DNA of 64,000 bases from Xiphophorus maculatus (taxonomy: Eukaryota; Chordata; Actinopteri; Cyprinodontiformes; Poeciliidae), in assembly GCF_002775205.1 (NCBI RefSeq), contig NC_036459.1, positions 18,336,312 through 18,400,311 on the forward strand, read 5' to 3'. How positions within the stretch are numbered: the first letter of the stretch is position 1; each line of letters starts with the position of its first letter. Made by a program: the position numbers and the translations under genes. This document shows positions 37,310 through 49,337 of this stretch, piece after piece. Under the pieces are notes generated by a model. The model was given only the letters and a program-made list of their open reading frames with translations, made no database searches and was not told the DNA's origin.

Positions 37310-37560
37310 AAACCACCGAATTAGTTACAAAGTGGCTTAAGGACAACAAAGTTGATATTTTGTAGCTGCCATCATAAAGTGCTGATCTCAGACCCATAAA
37401 AAATGAGTGTGTGAGCAAGGCAGCTGACAAAACGACTAATTTCCACCAGTTTCATCGAATAGAATGGGCCAAAATTCCATCAAACTCTTGTGAGAAGCTT
37501 CTGGAAGGAAGCCCAAAATATTTGACAGATGTCGCACAGTTCAAAACACAAAATTCCGAA
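37310..37560 (+). mobile_element. Decayed Tc1/mariner transposase 3' end
   Basis: The DNA keeps phrases of Tc1-like transposase genes (AAGTGGCTTAAGGACAACAAAG, GAATGGGCCAAAATTCCA, TGTGAGAAGCTTCTGGAAGG). The matching frame reads NFHQFHRIEWAKIPSN and SCEKLLEGSPK. A stop codon and other changes interrupt the part upstream. It is a dead fragment downstream of atp23. Confidence 0.8.
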
Positions 37561-38036
37561 TTTGAAGAAATTAAAACAACTCTTATCCTAAGCAACCTGA
37601 AACAGAAAAAAAATTGTCTAACCCAATGTTTCTTTTCATACAGTGCGTGTAAACATCTGGCTTCTTCTGTAGATCCACACATACAGAACTTTCACTGTAA
37701 AACCTGACAGACGAAACAGAAGTCTCTGATCTGGTTCCACCTCATTTAATTTTCAATCCCAAGTGTAAATTCAGTTGGTACAATCTCTTAACACAGCAGC
37801 AGAGTCCAAGAGGAAGAAAATGAAATGCATTGTTGCTCTCGCTTTAAATCATTGTCCAAAAAGATAAAATAATCTCCAGCCCTTTCCCCACATGACCTCG
37901 AGGTCCGGGCTGATGCACAGTACTACGCCCCTCTCTGATTGTTTCAGTCATTTACTTCTGTCCACACCGCAGCTCGTGACGCCGCCAGTCATTCATCTGC
38001 AATGTCGCCCGAGCCCCGATACCAATACGCCAAACA

Positions 38037-41000
38037 CTAAAGGTTCATGTAGTACCGATCCCTGTTCACGTATTCCCTGTAGGCGAACTTGGCGTCCTTA
38101 TTGCCGTGTGGGATCCGTCCGAAAGGGGCGTGATCGTTGAAGCACGAGTCGAAGACCTCGTCGACAATCTTTTGCGCCTCCTCTAGGCTGACTTTTCGCA
38201 CAGCCAGGATGGAGCGTACAGCACGACCCCGGACACACTGCTGTTTGAAGAGAACGAAATGGGTTCTATTACAGACACGTAGCTGGTCGTTTAAACGCCG
38301 TGTGTGACGTTTACGCCCGGCTCATGTACCTGGTGATGTTCCTTTAGGCCAAAGTTGAATCTGGAAACTTCATTGCTGAAGGAGCAATCCCCACTGAGGT
38401 TCGCTGCTCGAATCTAAAAGAGACAAGAAGAATGTCCAGCATAACACTGTTCAGCTTTGAAGATGTTCCAAAAAAAAGGAAAAAGATCAATACATCACTA
38501 CGTCTACACCTTCTCACTCAGCAGATATCAATGGAGCAACAATCAGCAATAGATAAAAATAAATTCTAAGATTAAAACAAAATATATGTTCCATAATTCT
38601 AAATGCCATTTTAATGCCACTGGACAACATGGGAGAAGTTACTAATAAGATCACAAAATGTTTTGTTGTCATTTGTTCTAACTTTCCCACATCTACCCAA
38701 AATATCTGTGCCCCGATTAATCAAAACAAGGAATATTAGAGAAATACTAATAATACACATAAAAAAATAACTGCCTAGATTAAAAGAAAAAAAAATCATT
38801 ATTATTATTATTGTTGTTTTATATGTTTAGCAAATTCCATTTTTGCAGTGACAGCTCTTGGATATGTTCTGTGTCTTGACATATATTTCTGTTGTTCGTT
38901 CTCTTTTCTAATTGGATGTTTATTATTTTGTAGATCAATATCTCGGTTAGTTAGGCTGTAATGTTTTTTTGTATGCACTAATAGGTGAATTAATTAAAAC
39001 AAGAACAAAGAGAAACTGGGGCGAAATCCCTTTTCAGAGCTGATTTTCGGAAATGTCTGTAAAAACAGAGATAACAGACGAGCAAAAAATGTTCCAAGAA
39101 GCCAACTACTTATTCTCCTAATTTCGTAACAGAACGGCGGTATTGAACGCTATTCCTCACCTCAGAACAAGCTAGATGTCTGAAGTTGTTGAACCAGTCC
39201 ACGTGGGCCCGGCAGTGGTCGAACGCATGGATGAGCTCATGGGTGACCACTCGGTTCATGTGAGCCTGCTGGTGGATGTTGTTCTGACACAAAACAATCT
39301 GGAGGAGAGGAAAAGATGAAAAGACGAAACCTCCAAAGGGTAACGCCGTCTCTAGAACCCGTCTCATTTCCTACCTGAGAGGAGGCAGCATCAAAGCCAC
39401 CGCTGACCGTCCCGTCGCAGTCCTCGCAGGAGAAATGTCTGTCTTTAAACACTTTGCTGAACACATGATGAAAAACAAAGGGAGGTGTGTGATACGCTGG
39501 AGGTAGAAGTGGAAACCACTGCAGCCAGTTAGCAGTTTCAGGAAATCACAGTGACCAGGATGAGGGCTAGAGGATGACTGTATCACAGACAGATTGGATC
39601 TTTACAGGCCGTGTCCCACTGGTGGTGACAGTATCATGATTTGGGCCTGCTAGGTTGCATCATAGATACATGTAAAATCATGAAAACACAGAAGTGGTAG
39701 TATTATTCTGCGGGCGGATCAGTCCAAAAATATTGATAATATCAATACCAAGTCATTATCGGTATCAGATTAATACTAGCGTGGTTAAATTGATACATTA
39801 GTTTCAGATTCCCTTATGAAATTTTATTTTATCTTAGTTTTGTAGTTTCTCAATTCTACCGTAAAAATCTATATTTTTTTGCATTTGTTTATTTAGAAAT
39901 AAATTTAAATTTGTTTTGTTGTTTCTCTTTATCTTGCTAATATGTTATTAAAGTATTTTGTAGACAGATACATTTTTGTTCAAATTCTAAGGTTTCAACA
40001 ATAGAATTCAAACAAAAGAAAACATGAAAACTTCCGACGAAAACACCTAGATATCAGACGTTTGAGATATTAAGCTTAATTAATAAAAAAAGTATTGATA
40101 CCAAAAAAATATTGGTATCAATACTTTTGTATGGCAATACTGGCCCTCAATTTATCTGACAATGGACAGCTACTAAAACGTGTAATATTGCACATCTTTA
40201 GCACTGTGAAATATATCAGCAATTTAAACAAAAGAGAAACATAAATGAAGAAACTTCTGGAAAAAATATTATTCAGGCACTGATTAAGATGAATGTTTTG
40301 GTTTGAAAACATTAACCAAAAATGTATCGTATTCAGGTTTTCCCTCAGAGTATTTTAAGCCTGGTGGCCCACCAGGCTTTACTTGTGGCCCTGCCATGCT
40401 AAGCATTGCTTTTTTTAAAAGTCTTTTTTAACTGTTTATTTTTTTTAAGACTTTATAGTTGGTGTTCAGGTATTAATCGTCCAATCTTTTAATAGCACAT
40501 AATAAACAAGCGATATTTTCTTGTCAACATTTTTTAACTCAACAGGACGGCCGCTGAATGAATGAGTGCTCTAGCTCCCAACCACCGCGCTTAGCAGGTT
40601 TCGTGGGGGGAAAATTAGTATTTGTGAAATACAGTAGAAATATTATCTGGGTCAGTCTGCACGTGCGGTTAACATTAGTCACCCCACTATTGCCAACGTA
40701 GCAACATTATTGCTATATTTAGTGACTTTTCGGAAATATACATCGGCATTGGACAATAATTACATTCATAGAAGCATATGAGACTCAACGTTCACTGATA
40801 AATTCAATACTATTTAGTGAAAAAGCAGCAGAAGTAACTTTTGTATTTTGCATCCCGTCTATGTTACAGTTGGCGTTAACATGTCGTTTCCGGTTATAGA
40901 CAGCCGTGCAGCCCAACGTACCAGCCGGAGTTCTTCATGGCACTGAGGAGGAGTTTGGCATATGGACCTGCCAGGGACACACAGAGGAGTTAGCTTTAGC

Positions 41001-41326
41001 TGAAGCCACCTAGCATTCACAACCAATCACTGTTAGCTCCGTGAGCTAATGCTACATGCTGCACACCGTCACGGCTCATGGATTCAAATAACAAGCACAT
41101 CATTTGTTCACATTAAGCCGTCTGCAGCTCGGAAGGCTTCCCCTTTAAAACGCTACAGAAGCAAGCATCGATACTCACTAGTTTCCATGGCGAACATTAA
41201 CATGACCTGACACTTGTTTCTGAATGTGAACAGGCTGTCTCTGATTGTGATCTGCGTGGGCTTCCTCGCGCTTCTCTCCGGGAAGAGGTCATATCCATAT
41301 TCCTCGTCTTGCTTGGTCTGACCCAT
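38037..41326 (-). CDS. atp23: Mitochondrial inner membrane protease ATP23 homolog
   Basis: Zinc metalloprotease of the mitochondrial intermembrane space; in yeast it matures subunit 6 of the ATP synthase and helps assemble the F0 part. The human gene was earlier named XRCC6BP1. Six coding exons in transcript order: 41179-41326, 40922-40967, 39375-39456, 39161-39298, 38330-38413, 38037-38240, giving 233 residues (human 246). The active site HELIH is at about residues 112-116, followed by AFDHCRAH. The conserved cysteine segment HFSCEDCDG and the C-terminal [18 protein letters not shown] are present. The start is the ATG at 41326, in frame with the FPER motif shared with the human protein; the N-terminus is a little shorter than in human. 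No break is seen. The gene diverges from rpap3, with a 1.7 kb spacer. Confidence 0.95.
40088..40128. repeat. Perfect hairpin in atp23 intron 2
   Basis: Arms AAAAGTATTGATACCAA (40,088-40,104) and TTGGTATCAATACTTTT (40,112-40,128), 17 bp each, around a 7-base A-rich loop. Confidence 0.9.
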
Positions 41327-43011
41327 TGTGTTGGACACGTCCAGTGTGGAAATGTCAGCATTAAAGTTCTCCGGGTTTTTCCACCGCTAGCTAACAGGAG
41401 AGGTCATTGCTGGGTTTCTAGATCACGTGGTTCCGTGGTCAAAGTTGACTGATGAAATTTTCAGACAAAACAATTGTTTAAAATATCAGGTATGGGAAAT
41501 CTTTAAAGAATATTTTCCTGTCGTTTTTATAATACAAAGTATTTATTTTCTTTTTTAGTTTCATAAGAGTGGGTGCGCATCATTTATCACCCAGCGAGAC
41601 ACAAGTGCGCCGGGTGGGCGTGGCTTGCACACTACTTCAGCTTCCAGATAAGAGTTGCTTCGTTGTTAAATTAAAATGATCTTAGATATTGAATTATTAC
41701 AGTGAATCTGGAAAGAATGATGACTTTGCATTAGTACTTTTTACACTGTAGCACTTTTTATTTCAAGATGTCATAAATGTAATATTGTGTTCTGTTTGTC
41801 AGCTGGAGTTGTTACCTTAAAAACTTTATCAGCAATTCAAACATTACACAATTAAGTGGATATAGAATATATAAAACGACAATAAAATGCCAGGTGGGTT
41901 AATGTAACAAGTAATAGAAACTGGTCAAGAGCTAAATCACATGAAATGAAACAAGAAGCATACATTTATAGTATTAAATGCTTTCACATCATGGGAAGGA
42001 TGTATTATCTTAAAATATTGTTTGGATTAATTTATAGAATATTGAAAAGATTATTTTTCACTGTTATGGACACTGTTTGGAACCCTCCCACTTTCCCATA
42101 TGAAATTTTGACTTCATAGAGGAGCGTTCTTGTTGTATGTAGAGGAAGTAACTTCCTAATATAACGAGATTTCGCCACAAAGAATGTGCTCTTCTCTGTT
42201 GCCACCTCCAGATCTGTGCTCTGACTTCCAAGACAATTCAAACACAGCAGAAATACTATTAAGTTTTTACGTATTAATGTTCTTGGGCTCCAGCTGGAGC
42301 AACCGCTATTATTACGCTGACAGGTCCTGTCTGACTTTCTTCAACTGGGGAAAACCAGTTGCCCTAAATTTAACTCCACCTTCATCGCCTCTTCGTCACT
42401 TTTAGCCGCGTCTTGCACCGGCTGACTGTTAAGGACTTCTCCAAGTGTCGTTTCCTTACTGAAAAGTGTGAACTGTAGCTCTAACTGACGAAAACCTGTG
42501 AGCCGAAGAGATAAACTCATCTTCCACACACATAGCTCAGTTATCAGTGCATTTTTAATGGAAGCTTTTTCGCAAAAGTTCTGTATTTAAAAAAAATTTG
42601 TTTTTGCTTTACGGAGATTGTTTTGTTATTATAGACGATCTTTGTTTACGTCGGGCATACGTAGAGCAAAGGCTGCTGGTCCTCCGCTGTCATGGCTCCG
42701 AACATAAACAGAATGTGGTCATAGCGACACTTTTCGGAGTCTTTTGTTACTTGAGCGGTCACTACGAATTAACTGTGAATCCAGGAAAGAAGCGGCAGGT
42801 ATTTCAGAACGTCATATTTAAAGCACCGTCATATCCGGCTTCTTTTAATCCAATGATGGTTCTGTTTTGCTAAGCTGCTAGCTGCTCGAGTGTCACACAC
42901 ATCCTCGTGTTTTACCTCGATGCTGCTGCTGCTTGGATGTGAAGACTAAAGCACAGAGAAGTGAAGTGAAAGAGTTTTCCAAAAATAAATGTCTGTTTGG
43001 CAGAGGGCAGC
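41327..43011. other. Spacer between divergent atp23 and rpap3
   Basis: This stretch contains the 5' ends of both genes and no recognised coding exon. The part next to atp23 (41,327-41,420) and the segment around 41,580-41,630 are richer in G+C, including GCGCCGGGTGGGCG, and may hold the atp23 promoter. A second part (42,180-42,960), before the rpap3 start, has short open frames that I do not recognise; it probably holds the rpap3 promoter and 5' UTR. Transcription start sites cannot be placed from sequence alone. Confidence 0.4.
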
Positions 43012-46000
43012 ATGTCCGGGGGGGACAAGGCCGTGGAGTTACAGCTGCAGATACGGCAGAATGCGGAGGATCTTCACAGCTTCATGAGGGAGCTGGACAA
43101 CTGGGAGGCAGACATCAAGAGGAAGGACGAAGAGCTGAGGACTGGACGAGTCCAGGAGCTCCAGGTAGGACGTCCCCTGCTGTTAACAGCTTCTTTACAC
43201 TGATACCCTTCAATAAAATCAAACTAATCATTTAATTGGCAAAAATTATAACCGTGACTTTGAATATAATCATCAGGACTTAGAAAGTCAAAGTTATGAC
43301 TTTGTATCTTCAAATTAAGACCTTTAAAATCATAATTCTGATATTGAAACTCATAATTATGACTTTAAATATCGTAATTAGGAGTTAGAAAGTCAAATTA
43401 TGACTGTATCTTAAAATTATGACTTTGACTCTTATAATTAAGACTTTAAAACTTGTAATTACGACTTCCTGTTGGACTGTACAGTTTCTTCCATAGCTCC
43501 AATGGCCTTCCATAAGTCTGTGTGTCTTGTTGCAGAAAACTCTTCCACCTGTGCGTAACAAGGGCTACAGGTCAAGGATGAGGGAGAAGAGGAGGAAACA
43601 GGCGCCTGCTGCTGAAGGCGACACGAAGGCAGAGGAGCCCAGACGAGCCTCCACACTCAAATCCTGTGATTATCGATCATGGGACAAGTTTGACGTGGTA
43701 AACCAACGTCTCACCTGGGCTTTCCACAACCTGAGTTTTCATGCAACAAACGCTGATTGTGCGTTCTTCCTCTTGTCGGCAGGATAAAGCTCTGGCAGAA
43801 ATGGACAAGGAGGCCGAGTCCAACGAGTCCGACTCGGAGGAGGTGGACAAGGACAGAGCTCTGGCTGAGAAGGAGAATGTAACGAAGTTTCTACGTGTGG
43901 CACACAGACAGAAAGAGAGGGGGAGGGGGATTAAAAGATGACAACTGCTTTTGTTGTTTTGTTTTTTTCTTGTTTCCAGGGTAACAGGTTTTTTAAAGAG
44001 GGGAAGTATGACGATGCCATAGAGTGTTACACCAGAGGGATGGCTGCTGATCCATACAACCCTGTGCTTCCCACCAACAGAGCCACGTCCTTCTTCAGAC
44101 TTAAGAAGTAAGTCTGACTTCACTGTAAACAAATGGGCTTCATTCGATGGATCAATAATCGATTGATTATCATTTATCTACTTCACAACTATACAAAGTA
44201 GATTTGTACTGGTGCAAAGTAGATAAACGGTAACACTGGTCACGTAAAATCGACTTTGTTGAGCTTTACATCATGTTACAATGTACCGTAGCAGGAGTGT
44301 TGCCTTTCACGCATGTTTGAGAAATCCTTTAATCTCCATGGCAACCAGCCGAGCAAAGCCACCTGGGTGGAGCTGCTCTGCTTTGAGAGCAAACCCTCTG
44401 TTCAACGCTGGTAAAAACCTTGTTAAAGGGTTAATGCAGGAGCCATGTTGTGATGACTTCCTGAAGGCGGAGCTTCAGAAAGAGCAGGAGTTTTTAAAGA
44501 GACAGAAGCCCAATTTCAAGGCTTTAAATTCAAGTTAATTTAAAGTCAAATTTCTTTTAAGACATATTTGATACATGTGACCTTTTTATAACAACTGAAG
44601 TTAGAATAGTTACTTAATTGTGTTATAAAATAGCTCTATGTGCCTGGAAAATACATAACACTGCCCCTTAAAAACAAACAAACTGAAAAGTGTGGTGCAC
44701 ATTTGTTTTCAGCTCCTTTAACTGTCACTATAAATGCAGCTGTTCTGTAGCTTCATGAAGACCAAAGTGCACATGAGACAGATTTTATGAATATATGCTC
44801 ATTATAATACATTGAGGTTTGTGGTAAAATGTGAAAACGTTTAAGATGAATAAATACTTTTGATAAGTTGAAAATGTTTTTCCGTTTTCTCCGGTTGTTG
44901 TGATAAATCTTTGCCTTCCCAGGTACGCTGTGGCCGAGTCGGACTGCAACCTGGCTGTCGCCCTTGACGACAACTACTATAAGGCGTATGCTAGGAGAGG
45001 AGCCGCTCGGTTTGCCCTGCAGAAACACCAGCTGGCTCTGGAAGGTCTGCATCGGTTTAAACCTGGTTTTATCTGCATTGGTTTAAACCTGGTTTTATCT
45101 GCATTGGTTTAAACCTGGTTTTATCTGCATTGGTTTAAACCTGGTTTTATCTGCATTGGTTTAAACCTGGTTTTATCTGCATCGGTTTAAACCTGGTTTT
45201 ATCTGCATTGGTTTAAACCTGGTTTTATCTGCATCGGTTTAAACCTGGTTTTATCTGCATTGGTTTAAACCTGGTTTTATCTGCATTGGTTTAAACCTGG
45301 TTTTATCTGCATTGGTTTAAACCTGGTTTTATCTGCATTGGTTTAAACCTGGTTTTATCTGCATCGGTTTAAACCTGGTTTTATCTGCATCGGTTTAAAA
45401 ACTGGGTTTTGTTTGGGCCGTCCTGATCTGAGGCTGTTGAATGTGTCTGAACAGATTACCAGACGGTACTCCGGCTGGACCCGGGTAACGCCGAAGCCCA
45501 GAGCGAAGTGAAGAAGCTCCAGGAGGTGATGGTTTGGTGGGGTCAATGGAGGTCAGGGTTCAGTTTGTCCTGCTGCTGTCTAACCCATGTTCTGGTCGGT
45601 TCAGATCCTCGCTCAGGGGGACGTCTGCGGTCCGGCTGTCCAGCCCGCCGAGGCCGCCGCCGCCGCCAACCCTGACCAGCAGCAACAGCTGGGAGAGCAG
45701 CAGAGGAAACAGGAAGCTGTGATGCAGAAGGACAGAGTGAGTCCTGGTTTATCGCCTCTCTTCTCTGTCAGTTTGTTCTGAAACCCAACGGAGACGTTTG
45801 CTGTTCAGGGAAACGCTTACTTCAAAGAAGGGAAGTACGAGGCAGCCGTGGAATGCTACAGCAGAGGAATGGAGGCGGATGCCATGAACGTCCTCCTGCC
45901 TGCCAACAGAGCCATGGCCTTCCTGAAGCTGGACAGGTAGAAACATCCAACAGTTCTCTCTCCATCCAACAAATGACAGCAGGAGACTGTTGGCAAACTC

Positions 46001-49000
46001 TCTCCATCTGTCCTCCATCTAGCCTCCATCTGTCCTCCATCTGCCTTCCTCCAGGTATAAAGAAGCAGAGGAGGACTGTACAGCAGCCATTTCTCTGGAT
46101 GACACTTACTCTAAGGCCTTTGCCCGCCGCGGCACAGCCAGAGTGGCGCTGGGGAAACTGCAGGAGGCCAAGGAAGGTGCTGCAGAGTTCCCACAGCAAC
46201 GTGTTGGGTTTATTGTTTTCAATGAGCATATATACCTCCTGTTTTGTTTTGTTTTTCTCTTTGCGTTCACATTTAAACAGGCAGGCTGCTCCTGCGAAGG
46301 TCCACCACTTTTTATTGGTGCTGTTTGTGAAGCTGCACGCTCCAAAATAAACAGCAATATTTTTGGTTTTCTCTGGGGAAAAAAAGAAAAATAAAGTAGG
46401 CAAAATCATATTTTCACAATTTCTTTCATTTGTTTATAAGTGCCACAGTTTGTAAACTAAATACTTAATTAGCAACATAATTAAGATTGCTAATTAATTA
46501 TGTAGTTTACAAACTCAATAATTGGTTAGCAAGTTAGATGAGCAAAATATTTAGTTAGGACGCTAAATATTAAGCTCCAATCTAAATGTAGCTAGCAGGC
46601 TAAACATTTAGCTTCGAACTAAATATTTAGTTAGTAATCAAAATTTTTAGCTTCAAACTAAATATTTGCATATTAGCTAAATATTTAGCCTAGACCTAAA
46701 TATTAAGCCTCAAACTAAGTATTTAGCTTATTTAGCTAACAAGCAAATATTTAGCTTAGAGTTAAATATTTAGCTTGCTGATTAAATCGTTTAGTTTGAA
46801 CCGTCACATGTAGAAATGAGCGAATGATGTGGTGAAAATTTGACTTTGAAAAATGAATCTCCATTTTTTCTTTCTTGCTTTTAGACTTGCTAAAATCCCA
46901 AATTATTGCTGTTCATTTTTGACAGTGTAACTTTCCACTCCACACTCTCCCGCTCCATGTTTCCTCCATTTATGGATAAGGGTTCCCCGTTTGCAAATGA
47001 AACGTTCATTGGAACGTTTCGTTGACAAACGGTTCCTCCAGACTGATAGATGACCGGGGTTTTGAATTTTAGATCGAGGCTTGGCGTTCAGCTTTTCTGA
47101 AGTCTTTTAGCCTACTTCATGATGCCAGATGGGTTCTAATGATTCAGGCAATAACGAGTTGTATTAATGATTTCATGAGACTCCACGTTTGAGTAATTGT
47201 CTCGACTTTCCATGTGTGTGTCAGATTTCCTGCGGTTGCTCCAGCTGGAGCCCGGGAACAAGCAGGCCCTGAATGAGCTGCAGAAGCTGCAGACGGTACG
47301 CTAACACCTGCTGGGTTTTCCGTCTGAGCTGCTGAACTCTGACCCCGTGGCGTCTTTCTCCTCCAGGATCCAGGCTGCAGCGGCGCTCTGCAGGTGGAGG
47401 ACGGTGCCCGGAGGAGGACGGTCCAACCGGTGGACAAACCAGAACATCTGCGCTCAACCGTCGGTTCCACAGCGATTTAGCTGCGTCTGACTAAAGGTGT
47501 TTGTAAAACCCACTGAGTTAGCTTCTCCTCCGGTCTGTAGAAACCTCTGAGACGAATCGACATCCAGGAGATCAGCGGGAAGCTGGTGCCGCCCAGGCAG
47601 GAAGCTCTTCCTCCGTTAATCCAGGAAGTAGAGAGGAAGACTGACTCGCCGCTGTCTTCATCGCCCAGCGCCAAGATCATCAAAATGGAGGAAGCAGCAG
47701 AAACACAGACACAGAAACATGACAGGTGACTTTTACATGCAAGGAGGGGAGGAAACCATGGTTACCACTGGAACTGGACCAAAAAACAATATTGTCCGTA
47801 CTGTGTTTGCAAAAGAAAAGCATTCCCATACCATGCTGCTGCCACCGCCGTGCTGCCCCCTGCACGGCCTTTCCTCCTGCCACTTTTACGTCCAGGTTTG
47901 CGGTGACGTTCCTAAACGTTCTCCTGTGCTCTCCAGAGTTCCTGCCAGCAGAGACGCCGGCCAATCAGTTCAGGAGGAATCCACTGAAGCAGCAGAAGCA
48001 CCAAGTTCCGACGTTCCTCCTGCTCCCAGCAACAGCTTCCAGCTGGAGGCGGACCTCCGCAAGCTCAGCAAGCAGCCAGAGGCGGTTTACAGATACCTCA
48101 GGGTGAGCTGCGTTCTCCTTTCACTTCAGCACCGACGGCTCTGTTCTTTATTTTATTTTTACGCCAAACATTCATTTCGTTAAGGATTTTTGGATGTAGA
48201 GATTAAAAAAAACCTCCTACATTAATCAAACGTTATGTGAACGTTACATTTTCTGCCTTCCATTGTGCATTAAGTTCAGATTAATTCAAACAACCCTTGT
48301 GTTTTCTTTAATTCTGTGCGATGTCATTTGAAGCGAGAGCTTTACGTGGTAGTTTAACACCTTGCCTCCAGGGGGCACTATTTAGTAAAAACTGGAAGTC
48401 CGTTAACAGCAGAGTGATGTTGTCCGTTTCCATTACATTCACAGAGAAACACGACCCAAATCCGGGTTTTTTTTTGTGCCTGAATGTGATTCATGTTTGA
48501 CTGGCTGTCTGAACGGCCCAATTCTAATCTTAGAAAAACATAAAATCCCATTTGGACCACTTCCACATGTCGTATTAAATCGGATACATATGTAATGGGT
48601 TTTTTCATACAAAATCCAATTTTTCATAATTTTTTCTTGCATTTTTTTTTTCTTGAAAAAAAGTTTACAAATGACAGAAAATATTTTCAAAAACTTGCTT
48701 ATTATTTTTGCACTCATTCCTTTTTTGGGAATCTACCCGAATTAAAATTTTTAAATAAACACAAACCAGATGATTCAGAGGAAGCCGTAGTAAAGGCTTC
48801 CTCTGAACTAAAAGTAAAAAAATTACTAAAAGTAATTTCTGGCCCTGCCATGTTTGGATGCTAAACATTCTTGTCCCTGTTGGCAGCAAATCAGTCCGTC
48901 AGCGTACGGCCAGATCTTCCAGAACTCTCTGGAGCCGGACCTGCTCAACCAGATCCTCAGAACCCTGCGCGATTTCTTCATAGGGTAAGCTCTCTAGACG

Positions 49001-49337
49001 TAAACATCAGAGCCGAGCAGCTTTTGTCCGTTCACTTTGCGAAACGGCTAAGACTGGCCTGTTTGGAGCAGGAATGAACCTCCGACCTCCATCTTGGAGA
49101 CCCTCGGCGGTCTGGCGGGCGTGAGGCGCTTCGACATGGCCGTCATGTTCATGACGCCGCAGGAGAAGAAAGGTGGACTCCTTTTCATCCTCTGCCTTCT
49201 CGCTCATGTGAGATCATGGTTAAAAACGTGTCATTTCCTCCCTCCTCTCAGTGCTGAAGGAGCTGTTTGACTTCCTGCTCCAAGCCCAGCTGGACCAGCC
49301 CACCGTTTCAGACCTGCAGAAGAAGTACGGACTATGA
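43012..49337 (+). CDS. rpap3: RNA polymerase II-associated protein 3 (R2TP/HSP90 co-chaperone)
   Basis: Scaffold of the R2TP complex: TPR domains bind HSP70/HSP90 and the C-terminal domain binds RUVBL1/2, supporting assembly of RNA polymerases, snoRNPs and PIKK kinases. Sixteen coding exons: 43012-43164, 43536-43697, 43783-43878, 43980-44107, 44923-45044, 45455-45525, 45605-45736, 45809-45936, 46055-46176, 47225-47295, 47367-47459, 47541-47725, 47937-48102, 48887-48984, 49072-49172, 49252-49337; 637 residues (human 665), all phases consistent. The N-terminal KAVELQLQIRQNAEDL matches the family start. TPR domain 1 begins at about residue 138 (GNRFFKEGKYDDAIECYTRG), TPR domain 2 at about 289 (GNAYFKEGKYEAAVECYSRG). 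The RPAP3_C domain starts near 520 (NSFQLEADLRKL) and ends KKYGL. The exon 11 donor is weak. Intron 5 carries a 26-bp minisatellite. Confidence 0.96.
43225..43465. repeat. Degenerate AT-rich tandem repeat in rpap3 intron 1
   Basis: Short phrases such as ATAATTATGACTTT and AGTCAAAGTTATGACTTT recur about every 17-40 bp with point changes. This looks like a decayed simple tandem repeat, nearly filling the intron. Confidence 0.6.
44256..44545 (+). mobile_element. Dispersed repeat family A, copy 4 (rpap3 intron 4)
   Basis: Starts AGCTTTACATCATGTTAC and ends after AAGCCCAATTTCAAGGC. It keeps TTTGAGAAATCCTTTAATC, TTAAAGGGTTAATGCAGG and AAGGCGGAGCTTCAGAAAG. It lies between rpap3 exons 4 and 5. Confidence 0.75.
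45046..45411 (+). repeat. 26-bp minisatellite in rpap3 intron 5
   Basis: Fourteen tandem units of 26 bp (core GGTTTAAACCTGG, then TTTTATCTGCAT); the first 13 keep an intact TTTAAACCTGG and the last is degenerate. The array starts with the splice donor itself (exon ends at 45,044, intron begins GTCTGCATCGG). Units differ by one C/T site, read as C TTTT C T, then C TTTT C C, suggesting that a seven-unit block was duplicated. The unit is not a multiple of three and the array lies in the intron. Confidence 0.95.
46448..46790. repeat. Repeat cluster in rpap3 intron 9
   Basis: The block opens with a nested inverted repeat: outer arms of 12 bp at 46,448-46,459 and 46,504-46,515, with inner AATTAGCAA and TTGCTAATT. 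It continues with many copies of CTAAATATTTAGC-like phrases to about 46,790, each partly self-complementary (TAAATATTTA). No coding potential is seen. Confidence 0.65.
46981..47035. repeat. Imperfect hairpin in rpap3 intron 9
   Basis: The core GAAACGTTC-ATTG-GAACGTTTC is perfect (46,999-47,007 and 47,012-47,020). Outer stretches CCGTTTG and CAAACGG, then GGTTCC and GGTTCC-like ends, extend the pairing with small mismatches to about 25 bp on each side. Confidence 0.65.
48774..48807. repeat. Perfect hairpin in rpap3 intron 13
   Basis: Arms TTCAGAGGAAGCC (48,774-48,786) and GGCTTCCTCTGAA (48,795-48,807), 13 bp each, surround an 8-base loop. It lies about 80 bp upstream of the exon 14 acceptor. 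Confidence 0.85.

Noticed and set aside
43677-44132. 151-codon minus-strand ORF
   Set aside because: Antisense shadow of rpap3 exons 3 and 4.
45046-45411. CRISPR-like direct repeats
   Set aside because: The 26-bp units are adjacent with no spacers, lie in a vertebrate intron, and no cas gene is present. It is a minisatellite.
45822-46409. 195-codon minus-strand ORF and the 165-codon plus-strand frame
   Set aside because: Shadows of rpap3 exons 8 and 9 read in the wrong frame or strand; the correct frame gives the TPR domain.
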